From: Cyanobacteria bacterium FACHB-DQ100 | Lineage (GTDB): Bacteria; Cyanobacteriota; Cyanobacteriia; Leptolyngbyales; Leptolyngbyaceae | DNA: 64,000 bases | Reading direction: 5' to 3' | Assembly (NCBI GenBank): GCA_014695195.1 | Contig: JACJNW010000028.1 | Span: 186,001 to 250,000, forward strand | Part shown: positions 26,637 through 37,072 of the stretch, piece by piece | How the letters are laid out: each line of letters opens with the position of its first letter | How positions within the stretch are numbered: position 1 is the stretch's first letter | Position numbers and translations under genes: made by a program | Notes under the pieces: generated by a model | The model's input: only the letters and a program-made list of their open reading frames with translations | Databases searched by the model: none | What the model was told of the DNA's origin: nothing

Positions 26637-29600
26637 AACCGGAATTCGTATTCAAATACGCCTTGTGTGTCGCCGGAGAAATCCGTTGAGCCCCGGAACA
26701 ATAAGCGATCACTAAATCGGTAGCGCACTCCAAATTGAGTCGGTTGATCCGCCGTTAACACTCGCAACACTGATGCAGATAGGTTGCGAGTGATATCGAC
26801 CCCAACTTCTGCGGCTAATCCTAGCGTTGAGCCGCGCTGCTGACCCCGATCGAGCAGGGTTGGAAACAGACGAAAATCACTCAGACCAAGCGCGTTACCA
26901 ATAAATCCTTGAATGTTGGTGAGCAATGCCGACCCCGCTAGGTTAGCAATGCCTAAAGCACTATCGCCCCGTCCCAGCGTGTTGACAAATCCGCCGCCGA
27001 TTAGGGAAACGATTTCACTCCGGCTGCGGCTCGGACTGCTAGTGAGTTCTAAGTTTTGAAGCAGTTGACTTGCAGGGCCTGTTGCTTTTGCCTGAATTCG
27101 CACGGTTCGGAGTGAGCCTAGATTCGCGATCGAGGCAGCAGAAACCGGGCTATCTGACACTTCTGCGGTTCCGGGAGTCGCAATCCGACTTCCAGTAACT
27201 TCTGGAACAGAAGCAATCAAGCGGACATCTAGCACCGGATCAAGTCCTCGATCGCGCACGAAGGTTGCAGTCTGCGGATAGCCCCTTTCCAGCACAAACT
27301 GGGTTGTGAATAGATTCACCTGCCCGCTTCTAAGGCGAATCGTTCCTTCGGGGCGAAGCGCATCAAGCCTGCCGTTCACAGTCAGAGTACCAGAAGCGAC
27401 AAAGTTAATCAGCGGTGCGCGGACAATCTGCACCCGATTGCCTAAGACGAGTTTCAGATCGTTTAAGCTGGCGCTGAGTTGAGGAGCCTGGGAATTGGTG
27501 CTACCTGATGCAGCAGGAGGCGTTGCTCCACCTGTGGCTTCTGTATCGGGCAATTGAATTTGTCCGTCTGCGAGTTCGACCTCTCCGCCAATTTCGGGTG
27601 CAAATGCAGTTCCCAATACTGTAATGTTGCCTGTCACGCCTCCTTGATACAAGCCTTTGCGGTTGATTGCTAGACGATCGAGCGTAATTTGTAGGGGATT
27701 GTTTGGATCAGCGTCCGCCGCGACCAGAATCGGTAGCGTTCCTTTGGCGATTACCTGTCCGCGATTGAACTGTCCTTGGAGGCTCTCAACCGAGATGCGA
27801 TCCCGGTTAAACAAGATCGTGCCTGTGATGTCGGTTAGGGGTTCTTGTAAGGCCGTGGATTCGATCGTCGCACCTGCAAGAACGATCGAGCCTGTGACTT
27901 CTGGGCGCAGTAGGGTTCCTGCGACGTTGAGCTTGACGGCACCTTGTCCGTCGCGCCACGCGAGTTGAGGCACTAGCACGTTTAACACAGATAGTCCTTC
28001 GTTCTTCACGTCAAGATTCAAGCTAATTTGATTGCTCTCCGGGCGAACACTATCAGGCAGGAGTTGGTAGGGGAAGCTGCCTTCGATCGTAATCGGTTCG
28101 TTGGTTGACAGGGCGATGTTGCTGCCGAAATTGAGACGCGAGTTGGTGTAAGTGAAGTTGCCTGTGGCGGAGTTGATTGCTTTGTCATTCAAAAAGCCAT
28201 CAATGACTCGGATTTGTCCTACGGCAGATGGATTCGTGCGTGTACCGCTAATCGTGACTGTGGTGTTGAGTTTGCCATCGATACCGAGGGGGAGGGGGTA
28301 AAAGCGATCGATTTCGGCGATCGGTAAGTTCTGCACTTCTAGCTGTCCGAATTGAGTTTCGCCGCCAAACTGCCCAGTCAGGTTAATCTGGGATTCACCG
28401 GATTGAATTCTGAGGGGTTCGAGGGAAACCACACCATTGTTGAGGCTACCAAGGGCGATCACCTGCTGAGCGGTGAGGACACGATCGTTCACCGGTTGGA
28501 GTTTGCCGTCGCGCAATCGAATTTGAGATTGATAAGGACGGTATTCCACATCTTGTGCGCGTAAATCGAAGTTTGCTTGAACGCCTTGAGCAGCGGAAGC
28601 ACTAAGCGTAATTTCACCGCCAAAGTTACCGCGAATATCAGCAGTTTGAGGAATGCGATTGTTGGCGATCGCTTGATTATTCAGTCGCAGTAACGCATTG
28701 ATTTCGGCAAAGCGACGGAGTTGATCAAACAATAAAGCTTGGGGATTACCGACTGCGACTGGGTTCAGCGCATCGGCGCGGTTGTAGGTCGGTGGTTTTG
28801 CTCCACGGGTAAAGTCTTGCAGATCAAAGAACTGTAATCCGCCTAAGACATCTTCGATTCTGCCTTGAGCGATCGCGATTTTGCCGTTGAATTTGGGCTG
28901 CGATCGCAAATCGACATTGCCTGAGACAGTGTATTTGCTTTGTCCCCTAGTCAGCACTGTGTCGCCAAATTCAAAGACATTATTGCGATTCACAAAGCTA
29001 GTCGAAGCGACATCTGTGCGGAATGATCCAAGCCGGAAGTTTTGCACCGTTGCAGTCCCATCAATCACTCGCAGTCGATCGAGATCAATGTCAAGGTTGC
29101 CAGCCAGCGTGCCACCGATGCCACCGTAACGAGAGACATCGACGCCGGGCAAAATAAACCCATCGATCGGGAATTGGCGCACCGCAACCTGGAAGATATT
29201 ACCCCTGGTTTGTCCAATCAGGCTAGCTTCTCCGCGTTCGACGTTGAGCGATCGGGGTCTGAAGCTGGGCGCGAGATCGAGCGCAATTCGATCCTGAACG
29301 CCTGCCACTTTCAGATCAAAGCCTTGTGGTAGCAGATTTAGGGTTCCATTTAGCACTGGATCGAAGGTGATGCCATTCAGCGAGAGTCCCCGCACTGAAA
29401 CGGTACTGACGACGCTTGGACGATCGGGCGTTCCGGTAATGCGTCCGACGAGATCCACGACACCGGAAAGCTGAGTCACAGGGGGACGAGGAATCGGCAG
29501 ATTCGAGAGCGCGTATCCGTTGGCTTGAATGGCTAAATTAAGTCCAGTGATTTGTGGCGTTCCGCTCAGGTTTGCCAAAATCGTGCCATTTGCTCGGAAG

Positions 29601-31642
29601 CCCGAAGAGGTTGCCTGCGGAATGTTGAGTTTCTGACCATCCCAGTTAATCTGCGCGACTAAGGGCGTAGTGACCAACGAGATTCCTTGAGACAGTCTCA
29701 CTTGTCCATTGGCTCGAACCGTCTCTGGACGTAGAGCATTTAACGCTCCTGTCAATCTCACATTACCGCTCAAGTCTCCGCGTAGTTGTTGAGAGAATTG
29801 ATTCAGTGCAATTCCAGCGATTTGTGTATCGGCTTGCCAACGTCCTGCGATCGCATTGAAGTTTGCGTTCACAAAACTATTTCCGTTCGTCAGTCTGGCT
29901 TGTCCGCTTGCCTGTATATTTTCCAGTTGCGGTGAACTTAATGATCCAGCTACCTGAGCACTGCCGTTAATGATTCCTTGTACTTGTGACGAGAATTGAC
30001 TAGCTTGAACATTGGAAGCTTGAACTGTGCCACGGAATCGATCGCCGATCGTTTGTCCCTGAGCGGTAACGGTTCCGCCTGCGACTTGAAACACTGCGTT
30101 TCTCAGCGCAACGTTTCGACCTGTCACTACAACTTCACCTGTTCCTGGATAAGTTGCTTCTGGCGCTTGGAATTGGGCGATCGTTTGGACGCGATCGAGC
30201 CGTCCGATTACTTGTCCTCGTGCATTGACGCGCCCCACGGTGACGGGTAGTGTTCGATTGTTGTAGAGAGCTGCGATCGTATCTCCTGGAATGTTCCAGG
30301 CTTGATAGTTCACTGCGATCGACTGAGGCGCATCGAGGTTGAGGTTGCCACTGGCGACAACTGTTCCACCCACTTCGGGCACGGCGCGAACATTCGATAA
30401 GGCTAAGTTAAGTGTCTTTGTATCGAGGCGAAAATCACTGCTGACTTGGGACAAATTGATGCGATCGACTCGTGCCGTTTTGGTATTGCGAACGCTGCCG
30501 GAAATAATCGGGCTTTGGGTTGCACCTGTAACCCTAACATTTGCGGTCGCTTCTCCGGTAGCTGCAACCGGGAGATTAACTTTGAAGGTACTGAAGAAAT
30601 CTTCGACTTTGACCGCTCGGACATTTGCCGTGAGGTTAAAGCCTTTTTCAGTGTCGATCGTTCCGTTAGCGGTGAGGGGAATCTTTCCGAGTTGCGAAGA
30701 AACTTTCTCAAGCGTAATTAAAGTATCATCGATCTGTAAATTTCCCGATGACTTTGCGAATGTCTGAGGTAATCGCGGAATTTCTACCGTAACATCCTTA
30801 AAGTTTGCAGTTCCTCTGACAACTGCACGTTGATCCGGTCTGATTTGAACGTTGACGTTTCCATTCGTGCGACCTTGTTTTAAGTTGATCGGCAGTTTGA
30901 CTAAACGATCGATTTCCGCAACTAAAAATCCTTGTCCTCGAATATTCAGATTAGAATTCAAACCATTATTAACAATGGTTTCGCCTTGAAGATCGAGCTT
31001 GCCTTCTTTAGTGGATTCAGCATCAAGCGTGTAAGCAATCTGCCGATTGTTATCAAAAAAGTTTGCTTCCCCCGCGCCCTGTCGTAACGTGACTGGAATG
31101 CGCTTTTGGTTCGGTTTCGGAAACGCATCGAGTTCGATATTGGCATCTTTGAATCGAATTCTCTGGAGTTCAGTTTTGATCAATCCTTCTTGTTCCTGCG
31201 CTTTAATCTGCGTTTTGACCCAAACGCCGTCTTTTTCCTGATCCAGATAAACATCCGGTTGCAGCAACGTTATATCCAAATTTAATCGGCGCGTTAACAG
31301 CAATTGCAGCAAATTAAATCCGACTTCAACACCTTCCACTGAAGCTCGATCGCGATCGTTCGGGGTTGCGGGGATTGCACTTTTACCAAACCGCAATCCG
31401 GTCAGCGAGGCACTTTCAACCTTGCCGAGTTCCACGGGTCGATCGAGCAGTTCGCTGAGATTTCGCTCAATTAAGGGGGCAAGATCTTGCTGTACAAATT
31501 TTGATCCGTACCAAATCCCCCCTGCAATGCCCAACGCACCAAGCGCCGCGATCGGGAGTCCGACGCGACCGAGCAGCATCAGCCATAAGCGGCGACGAGT
31601 CGGAGTTTCAGGGCGATTGTTGGGGTCAGGAGATTGGGTCAT
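26633..31642 (-). CDS. tamB: Translocation and assembly module TamB (DUF490) protein
   Basis: A 1669-residue envelope protein anchored by one N-terminal helix (LGRVGLPIAALGALGIAGGI, preceded by RRRLW). The long middle is a repetitive beta-helical groove with many strands of the VTGxxxxPxxxGxxxxxxG type. The C-terminal DUF490 domain (RIQAKATGPASQLLQNLELTS, then SEIVSLIGGGFVN) ends in a beta-strand terminated by YEFRF. TamB-type proteins bridge inner and outer membranes and carry lipids or assist outer membrane protein assembly. The ATG at 31642 gives a normal signal anchor; an upstream GTG at 31684 is possible. It is convergent with trxA, with overlapping stops. Confidence 0.92.
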   Translation of the reverse strand: MTQSPDPNNRPETPTRRRLWLMLLGRVGLPIAALGALGIAGGIWYGSKFVQQDLAPLIERNLSELLDRPVELGKVESASLTGLRFGKSAIPATPNDRDRASVEGVEVGFNLLQLLLTRRLNLDITLLQPDVYLDQEKDGVWVKTQIKAQEQEGLIKTELQRIRFKDANIELDAFPKPNQKRIPVTLRQGAGEANFFDNNRQIAYTLDAESTKEGKLDLQGETIVNNGLNSNLNIRGQGFLVAEIDRLVKLPINLKQGRTNGNVNVQIRPDQRAVVRGTANFKDVTVEIPRLPQTFAKSSGNLQIDDTLITLEKVSSQLGKIPLTANGTIDTEKGFNLTANVRAVKVEDFFSTFKVNLPVAATGEATANVRVTGATQSPIISGSVRNTKTARVDRINLSQVSSDFRLDTKTLNLALSNVRAVPEVGGTVVASGNLNLDAPQSIAVNYQAWNIPGDTIAALYNNRTLPVTVGRVNARGQVIGRLDRVQTIAQFQAPEATYPGTGEVVVTGRNVALRNAVFQVAGGTVTAQGQTIGDRFRGTVQASNVQASQFSSQVQGIINGSAQVAGSLSSPQLENIQASGQARLTNGNSFVNANFNAIAGRWQADTQIAGIALNQFSQQLRGDLSGNVRLTGALNALRPETVRANGQVRLSQGISLVTTPLVAQINWDGQKLNIPQATSSGFRANGTILANLSGTPQITGLNLAIQANGYALSNLPIPRPPVTQLSGVVDLVGRITGTPDRPSVVSTVSVRGLSLNGITFDPVLNGTLNLLPQGFDLKVAGVQDRIALDLAPSFRPRSLNVERGEASLIGQTRGNIFQVAVRQFPIDGFILPGVDVSRYGGIGGTLAGNLDIDLDRLRVIDGTATVQNFRLGSFRTDVASTSFVNRNNVFEFGDTVLTRGQSKYTVSGNVDLRSQPKFNGKIAIAQGRIEDVLGGLQFFDLQDFTRGAKPPTYNRADALNPVAVGNPQALLFDQLRRFAEINALLRLNNQAIANNRIPQTADIRGNFGGEITLSASAAQGVQANFDLRAQDVEYRPYQSQIRLRDGKLQPVNDRVLTAQQVIALGSLNNGVVSLEPLRIQSGESQINLTGQFGGETQFGQLEVQNLPIAEIDRFYPLPLGIDGKLNTTVTISGTRTNPSAVGQIRVIDGFLNDKAINSATGNFTYTNSRLNFGSNIALSTNEPITIEGSFPYQLLPDSVRPESNQISLNLDVKNEGLSVLNVLVPQLAWRDGQGAVKLNVAGTLLRPEVTGSIVLAGATIESTALQEPLTDITGTILFNRDRISVESLQGQFNRGQVIAKGTLPILVAADADPNNPLQITLDRLAINRKGLYQGGVTGNITVLGTAFAPEIGGEVELADGQIQLPDTEATGGATPPAASGSTNSQAPQLSASLNDLKLVLGNRVQIVRAPLINFVASGTLTVNGRLDALRPEGTIRLRSGQVNLFTTQFVLERGYPQTATFVRDRGLDPVLDVRLIASVPEVTGSRIATPGTAEVSDSPVSAASIANLGSLRTVRIQAKATGPASQLLQNLELTSSPSRSRSEIVSLIGGGFVNTLGRGDSALGIANLAGSALLTNIQGFIGNALGLSDFRLFPTLLDRGQQRGSTLGLAAEVGVDITRNLSASVLRVLTADQPTQFGVRYRFSDRLLFRGSTDFSGDTQGVFEYEFRF

Positions 31643-31754
31643 CGACTGGCGGGGGCAGATAGAAAGACAATCTATAGTTACCACACCCGCGAATCTCTAG
31701 TGCAAAGAATTTGACAGAATCTATCAATTGATCGCGGTCATTCTATTGATATCC

Positions 31755-31789
31755 AATAAAAAACGCGATCGTCCGGATAAACGATCGCG
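31755..31789 (-). terminator. Rho-independent terminator on the minus strand
   Basis: CGCGATCGT (31764-31772) pairs perfectly with ACGATCGCG (31781-31789). On the minus strand it is followed by TTTTTTATT. It should end transcripts from the gene at 31964-32707. The stem is built from a HIP1-like word. A MITE (31794-31950) sits between that gene and this hairpin. Confidence 0.75.
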
Positions 31790-31793
31790 AGTC

Positions 31794-31950
31794 ATACCAA
31801 ATTGATCTTTAATCGCTACAGATCTTGCAAGCCCCCTAAATCCCCCACGAGTGGGGGACTTCAAACCAAAGAAGGACTGGATTCTCAAAGTCCCCCAGAA
31901 TTGGGGATTTAGGGAGCACGACGGGCATCAACAAAGTGAAAAATCCGTCG
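31794..31950. mobile_element. MITE-like element, family A, copy with degenerate right end
   Basis: The left end ATACCAAATTGATCTTTAAT...CTACAGATCTTG is nearly identical to the 9472 copy. Both internal cores are present (CCCCCTAAATCCCCCA...TGGGGGACTTC; AAGTCCCCCA...TTGGGGATTTAGGGAGC). The right terminal repeat is eroded, so the right limit is approximate. It ends within ~14 bp of the stop codon of the next gene and lies directly beside that gene's terminator. Confidence 0.75.
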
Positions 31951-31963
31951 AACTCACACCAAT

Positions 31964-32707
31964 TTATGCTTCAGCGGTGCTTTTCGCTTGTTGGGATTTG
32001 CTTCTTGCCCGCTTCACTCCCCCAATAATGCCCGAAACAATTAGTCCAGGAATCGGCGAGAACGCAAATGGGACGGGTGTGATCTCACTGGCATCGATTC
32101 TGAAAGAGTTACGTATGCCGTCCCCTGCGCTCCAGGTCGGGCTTCCCGTTCCTTGAAATCTATAAGTAGCAGTAGGCGATGATGACCAACCAGAGCCGTT
32201 CTGTGCAACTGGAAGATCATTGTTGATGGTGTTTGCCCAACTGAAGCTGTTTCCCGTAACGACGAGCCAGTAGGTTGTGTTTGCCAACAAGGTTGAACCT
32301 CCTGGAGCGGTAAACACAAAGTTGTTAGTTGCTCCATTCCCTGGCACAGTTGGATTGATCAACGTATACAGGATTGTATCGGACGGATTATCGGTATCAC
32401 TTGGGTTGCTTGGATCTTCGGGAAGATTCGTTCGGATTTGCATGGCGGCTGTATCCGCAGAAGTGAACTCCCTCAAGGATAACGCCACTGAATTGAGTGT
32501 CCAGTCTCGATTATCCGTTCTAAAGCTCACCGCTTTGAGCTGTGTCGGATTGCCCGTATTAATGCCTGAGCCGTTGTCGGAGTTGATTGGCACGTACAGT
32601 GTGTTGCCGTACACATCCAATGCTTGGCTCGGCACAGCCCAACCCATACCTACGATCGTCGCTCCCACCGTACCGAGCGGTAGAAGTCTTGTTGCATTCC
32701 TTATCAT
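31964..32707 (-). CDS. Secreted choice-of-anchor-type protein with C-terminal sorting tag
   Basis: A 247-residue exported protein; start MIRNATRLLPLGTVGATIVG, with signal peptide cleavage expected after SQALD. The body is beta-rich with N, S, T and G (VSFRTDNRDWTLNSVALSL; NTTYWLVVTGNSFSW), resembling the choice-of-anchor R class. The C-terminus PFAFSPIPGLIVSGIIGGVKRARS has a P-F-x-F-S-P motif, a hydrophobic helix and a basic tail. This is the tripartite layout of cyanobacterial PFE/PEP-CTERM-like exosortase substrates. No sortase is nearby. An upstream ATG at 32746 is less suitable for export. The last residues abut the MITE. Confidence 0.75.
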   Translation of the reverse strand: MIRNATRLLPLGTVGATIVGMGWAVPSQALDVYGNTLYVPINSDNGSGINTGNPTQLKAVSFRTDNRDWTLNSVALSLREFTSADTAAMQIRTNLPEDPSNPSDTDNPSDTILYTLINPTVPGNGATNNFVFTAPGGSTLLANTTYWLVVTGNSFSWANTINNDLPVAQNGSGWSSSPTATYRFQGTGSPTWSAGDGIRNSFRIDASEITPVPFAFSPIPGLIVSGIIGGVKRARSKSQQAKSTAEA

Positions 32708-32900
32708 CGTCTTTAGTGTCTCAGAGAGATTGCTTGCATCGTACAAGTAAAGTTTTCCCTGGTCGCTCGAAAAAACGCTTAACTCGATCGCTAAATCCCC
32801 CTAGTTCTCAGTAGAAACACGAATAGGGCGCGATCGTCCCTGATGAAACAAATTCACACTTACGCAGAAGTCGATCTTCTCCTAGTCATGCAGGCACAGT

Positions 32901-34655
32901 TTACGGATTCACCCCTCGCAGTGCCCGAATTCCCTCCTGAGCGGCTCGCTGTCCTTCTGGATTGTTTTGTTGTTGATACAGTCGAACGGCTGAGCCATAG
33001 TCTTTGATTGCACCTGAACGATCGCCGCGTTTAGCCACAAGATTCGCCCGATTGAAATACGCATCCGCTAAGGCTGGATCAAGTCGAATCGCTTCAGTGT
33101 AATCAGAAATTGCTTGCTCGATGTTGCCATTGTTAGCGTATTCGATGCCGCGATTGTAGTAGAGATTTGCCGCTCGATTCGCTGGAGTCGGGCTGAGATT
33201 TAGCCCCTGAGTGTAAGCCTGGATTGCCGCATTGCGATCGCCCGCCTGCGCTTTACGGATGCCTTCATTAAACCAACCTTCTGCATCGGCAATCTGAGGG
33301 CGCGATCCGGGAAACGGTTGGAACAATGACCAAAGAATGGCACCAAACAGCCCCAAAACGAATAAACTTCCGAGTCCAAGCACCAACGGCAGGGGAATGT
33401 TGCGCTCTTGCAGATATTGCGAAATCCGATCGTTCGCAGGCTCAAGCTCTGAATCCGACGATCGCAACAACCGCCGATTTCTCAGAAACTGAGTCAATCG
33501 ATTGCCTGAAGTTTCAAGCTGAGTCTCCGTCTCGACTTGCGGCTCAACTGGAACGATTTCAACCGGAGGCAGTGTCTCTGGTGCGGTATTTTGTGCCTCC
33601 TGCTCCATCACAGTTGCGGGTAGGGGTGCAGTCACAAAGGGGTTTTCCGACAGTCCCAATACTTGCCGAAGCTGCAATAGCTCTGCTCGCATATTATCGC
33701 TAAGCGGCGACTGACTAACTTGTTCGAGGATGCGATCGTACTGTCGCTGTTTCTCCATCTGCTGACGATGCGGCAAGAGTGCATCTTCTCGAATGGCAAT
33801 GGCGATGCTTTGAGGAATTCCCTGTCTGATGCGTTGTTCTTCCAGAATGTTGTGTCCGACTAGCGAAATTTCGCCCTGTTCCGCCAAGCTCCTGACCTGT
33901 TTGCGGAAGTCCAGATACGGCGCATAGACGACCACAATTCGGTAGCCGTCTGCTGTGCTGTAAAGGTTTGGAGCCAGTGCAGGCGATGTATCTTGCAGAT
34001 GAGCAGTGATATAAGCGTGAAGTTCAGTCACATCGACCGTACCATCCAACGGACGATTGGCGCTTCCATCTGCCATTCCAGTTTCCAAAGCATCGAGTAA
34101 AAGCTGAGTGTAGGTCGATCGCGCCTTAAGTTTGTGCTCGGTTGAATAGTCGATCGAGGTAGGGGAAGTGAGCAAGGCGCGACGATTGCTGCTGAAGTCT
34201 TGAGCGATCGCATCAAAGTCCTGAGCGGCAATCATGCCTTGAGTAAAGGTGCCGCTAAAACAACAATCGAGAATCACGACTTGTTTTTGCGATCGACAAG
34301 CTTCGAGTTCAGCTTTGAGTTCACTCAATGGATAAGCAGTTTCCTCTAAGTGGGATTGCTGAGTGTTGCGGCAGGGAAAAAACAATGCACCTTGATCATT
34401 CACGATCGCGTGACCCGAAACATAAATCAGAGTAGTTTCATCCGGATCACGTAGAGTGCAAAAGGTTTCGATCGTTTCTCTCAGTTGTTTGAGCGTCGGA
34501 TGCTGAAGCTGCATCACATCATACGCCCGACTTGCACCAATGTCTGGTCGACGCAGCAATTCTTGGAGTGCTTCTGTATCTTGTGAAGGCGCTGTGAGTG
34601 AGGGAAAGCTGGGGTCATCATACTGCCCCATTCCAATCAGTAATGCTTCTGTCAT
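32901..34655 (-). CDS. Caspase-like (metacaspase, C14) protein with TM helix and TPR repeats
   Basis: A 584-residue protein. The p20-like domain has the catalytic dyad His82 (IYVSGHAIV; GHA where most have GHG) and Cys132 (ILDCCFSG). A helical region follows (~250-340). One TM helix is at ~422-444 (LPLVLGLGSLFVLGLFGAIL), then three or so TPRs (AEGWFNEGIRKAQAGDRNAAIQAYTQGL; NLYYNRGIEYANNGNIEQAISDYTEAI; ADAYFNRANLVAKRGDRSGAIKDYGSAV). The likely topology is caspase domain inside and TPRs outside, or the reverse. Such proteins in cyanobacteria are thought to cleave after Arg/Lys; some act in regulated death. It stands alone. Confidence 0.88.
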   Translation of the reverse strand: MTEALLIGMGQYDDPSFPSLTAPSQDTEALQELLRRPDIGASRAYDVMQLQHPTLKQLRETIETFCTLRDPDETTLIYVSGHAIVNDQGALFFPCRNTQQSHLEETAYPLSELKAELEACRSQKQVVILDCCFSGTFTQGMIAAQDFDAIAQDFSSNRRALLTSPTSIDYSTEHKLKARSTYTQLLLDALETGMADGSANRPLDGTVDVTELHAYITAHLQDTSPALAPNLYSTADGYRIVVVYAPYLDFRKQVRSLAEQGEISLVGHNILEEQRIRQGIPQSIAIAIREDALLPHRQQMEKQRQYDRILEQVSQSPLSDNMRAELLQLRQVLGLSENPFVTAPLPATVMEQEAQNTAPETLPPVEIVPVEPQVETETQLETSGNRLTQFLRNRRLLRSSDSELEPANDRISQYLQERNIPLPLVLGLGSLFVLGLFGAILWSLFQPFPGSRPQIADAEGWFNEGIRKAQAGDRNAAIQAYTQGLNLSPTPANRAANLYYNRGIEYANNGNIEQAISDYTEAIRLDPALADAYFNRANLVAKRGDRSGAIKDYGSAVRLYQQQNNPEGQRAAQEGIRALRGVNP

Positions 34656-34771
34656 CTGCGTCTCCCCAACTCAGTGCGATCGTGCCTGCTTATTTACCAG
34701 CAATTATCTGTAAGCAAAGACAACTTTTCAAGCAATCTTACCCATTTTTGGAGGCGAGACTCGTTCCCGCA

Positions 34772-36712
34772 CTAAGAAACAGCTTCAGAGTTTGTCGGTT
34801 CTGGAATATTGTCGATCGCATCCTCATCGCCCGGATGAAAATAGCGATAAATCTGTTTCGCAATCTGCATTCCAATGCCGGGGACTGTCGCTAACTGCTC
34901 TGGACTCGCTTCACGAATGTAATCGATCGACCGAAATTCTGCGAGGAGTAGCTTTTGGCGGTGATGTCCTAAGCCGGGAATCTCATCTAAGCTCGATCGA
35001 CGCATCCGCGTGGTACGCTGCTGACGATGGAACGTGACCGCAAATCGGTGTGCTTCATCGCGTAAACGGCGGAGCAATTGAACTCCAGCCTGTTCGGCAT
35101 CGGTTTCCAGCGGGAAAGATTCACCAGGCAGGAAAATCTCTTCGCGCTGTTTTGCCAAACTCACAACCTTGATATCTTCGAGTAAGTTCATCTCCCGCAG
35201 CACATTCACCACAGCAGAAAGCTGACCTTTACCCCCGTCGATCATCACCACATCAGGAAAATCCGAAGACTTTCCAGCAACTAGCGGTTCTCCTTTCGCT
35301 TTCGCGGCGGCATACTTGCGGAATCGGCGGGAGATGACTTCTGCCATACTGGCAAAGTCATCCGATCGTCCCGATCGCACGTCTGGATTCTTAATCTTGT
35401 AGTGCCGATAATGCTGCTTCGCTGGCAATCCATCAACGAACACGACCTGAGAAGCGACCGCATCCGAACCCTGAATGTGCGAAATGTCGTAGCCTTCAAT
35501 CCGACGTGGCAACTCTGGCAAATCGAGAATCTCAGCGAGGTCTTGCATCGCTTCCGCATTGCGATCGGCAAACTTCTGCGTCCGCGCTAACTCAATTCCC
35601 GCATTGCGCTCGACCATCTCGATCAATTCGGCTTTGGTCTGACGCTGGGGAGCGACGATCGACACCTTCCGCCCTTTCGCCTGACTGAGAAATTCCGCCA
35701 GCATTTCACCATCGGGTAACTCATGCTGTACTAGAATCTCTGCCGGAATTTCAACCGGATCAACCGTCTGATAATGCTCTTCGAGAACGCGCTGAAGAAT
35801 TGCACCATACTCACCTGACTGAGCATCCGCGATAAATCCCAAGCGTCCGACCAGCCGACCTGCACGAATTTGAAACAACTGCACACAGGCATGATGTTCA
35901 TCGGCAGCAAGGGCGATCGCATCGCGTGAAATCGTATCGTCCGGCAATGCTACCTTTTGATCTGCGCTCAAGCTCTTCAGTCCAGCAATCTGATCCCGCA
36001 GTCGGGCAGCGTGTTCAAAGTTGAGGTCTTCAGCCGCTTTCTCCATCTGCGCGGCTAACGATTCCTCTAATTCCCGCGTCCGTCCCTGGAAAATCATCGC
36101 CACCTTTTGCACCGTCTTGCGATAGTCCTCCGACGAAATCATCGTCTGACAGACCCCCGGACAGCGCCCAATATCGTAATTCAAACAAGGACGATCCTTA
36201 AATAACGGCTGTGGACGCTGACGCAAGGGAAAGATGCGCTTGACTAAATGTAGCGTTGTGCGAAGGGTGCGGCTATCGACATACGGGCCGTAATAACGAT
36301 CGCGCTCCTTTGCCATACGCCGCTTACGGGTAATGAAAATCCGAGGATACGGCTCCGACCAAGTAATACAGAGATAGGGATACTTCTTATCGTCTTTCAG
36401 CAACACATTAAAGTGCGGCTGATGCTGCCGAATCAGATTCGCTTCGAGCGCCAGTGCCTCTGCTTCGGTATCGGTCACGATCACTTCAATTTCGACCACC
36501 TGACGCATCATCAGCGTAATTCGGGGTCGAGTATCATGTCCGTTGAAATACGATCGTAAGCGCGATCGTAAGCGCTTCGACTTGCCAATATAGAGAATTT
36601 GATCCGTGCGATCGCGCATATAGTACACCCCTGGCTCTTGGGGAATTTCCTTAAGCCGAGCTTCTAAGCGCTCTGGATCATCGATCAGCGACAAAGTTTG
36701 AGGAGCAGTCAC
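34772..36712 (-). CDS. uvrC: UvrABC excinuclease subunit C
   Basis: A 646-residue nucleotide-excision repair nuclease. The N-terminal GIY-YIG domain is seen in PGVYYMRD...[18 protein letters not shown]; then the cysteine-containing [15 protein letters not shown], a UvrBC motif ([13 protein letters not shown]), the RNase H-like C-terminal nuclease domain ([34 protein letters not shown]), and a tandem HhH region ([32 protein letters not shown]). The start is GTG at 36712. Divergent from a small helical gene. Confidence 0.96.
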   Translation of the reverse strand: MTAPQTLSLIDDPERLEARLKEIPQEPGVYYMRDRTDQILYIGKSKRLRSRLRSYFNGHDTRPRITLMMRQVVEIEVIVTDTEAEALALEANLIRQHQPHFNVLLKDDKKYPYLCITWSEPYPRIFITRKRRMAKERDRYYGPYVDSRTLRTTLHLVKRIFPLRQRPQPLFKDRPCLNYDIGRCPGVCQTMISSEDYRKTVQKVAMIFQGRTRELEESLAAQMEKAAEDLNFEHAARLRDQIAGLKSLSADQKVALPDDTISRDAIALAADEHHACVQLFQIRAGRLVGRLGFIADAQSGEYGAILQRVLEEHYQTVDPVEIPAEILVQHELPDGEMLAEFLSQAKGRKVSIVAPQRQTKAELIEMVERNAGIELARTQKFADRNAEAMQDLAEILDLPELPRRIEGYDISHIQGSDAVASQVVFVDGLPAKQHYRHYKIKNPDVRSGRSDDFASMAEVISRRFRKYAAAKAKGEPLVAGKSSDFPDVVMIDGGKGQLSAVVNVLREMNLLEDIKVVSLAKQREEIFLPGESFPLETDAEQAGVQLLRRLRDEAHRFAVTFHRQQRTTRMRRSSLDEIPGLGHHRQKLLLAEFRSIDYIREASPEQLATVPGIGMQIAKQIYRYFHPGDEDAIDNIPEPTNSEAVS

Positions 36713-36833
36713 TTAAAACTTTATGTAAAAGACGGATATTTAAATCTTAAATCAATCTCCACAGACAGGGGTGACGATCACCGAACCGGAATGACTATAG
36801 TGCTAAATATTCAGTACCAGACTTGTCTAAGCT

Positions 36834-37034
36834 ATGAATCTACAAGAGTTTGAGAGCCAAACTCGCATCAGTATCGAACGAGCGCTCAATCAACTTCAAA
36901 CCGCAACTCTATTACTTTCCGCGCTCGAAATTCAAATTCAAGAGTCTGGTGATACTGTCAAGAGCCTGAGTCTCACGATCGAGCAATTCATTAATACGCA
37001 TCCAGACTATGACTCGATCAGATCCAGACGCTAA
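36834..37034 (+). CDS. Small helical cyanobacterial protein, unknown function
   Basis: 66 residues, MNLQEFESQTRISIERALNQ, predicted to be almost entirely helical with heptad-like hydrophobics. It is divergent from uvrC, with a 121-bp spacer holding a TATAGT-like element at ~36795. I have no family name for it. Conservation could not be tested here. Confidence 0.5.
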   Translation: MNLQEFESQTRISIERALNQLQTATLLLSALEIQIQESGDTVKSLSLTIEQFINTHPDYDSIRSRR

Positions 37035-37072
37035 GGTTGGCAGGATTAAAGCTTCACGAATCATAGTTTTCT

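Noticed and set aside
30339-30767. 142-residue plus-strand ORF opposite tamB
   Set aside because: Shadow of the repetitive tamB sequence; no start signal or domain.
31851-32156. Plus-strand ORF across the 31794 MITE and the sorting-tag gene
   Set aside because: It reads through repeat sequence and the reverse strand of a well-supported gene.
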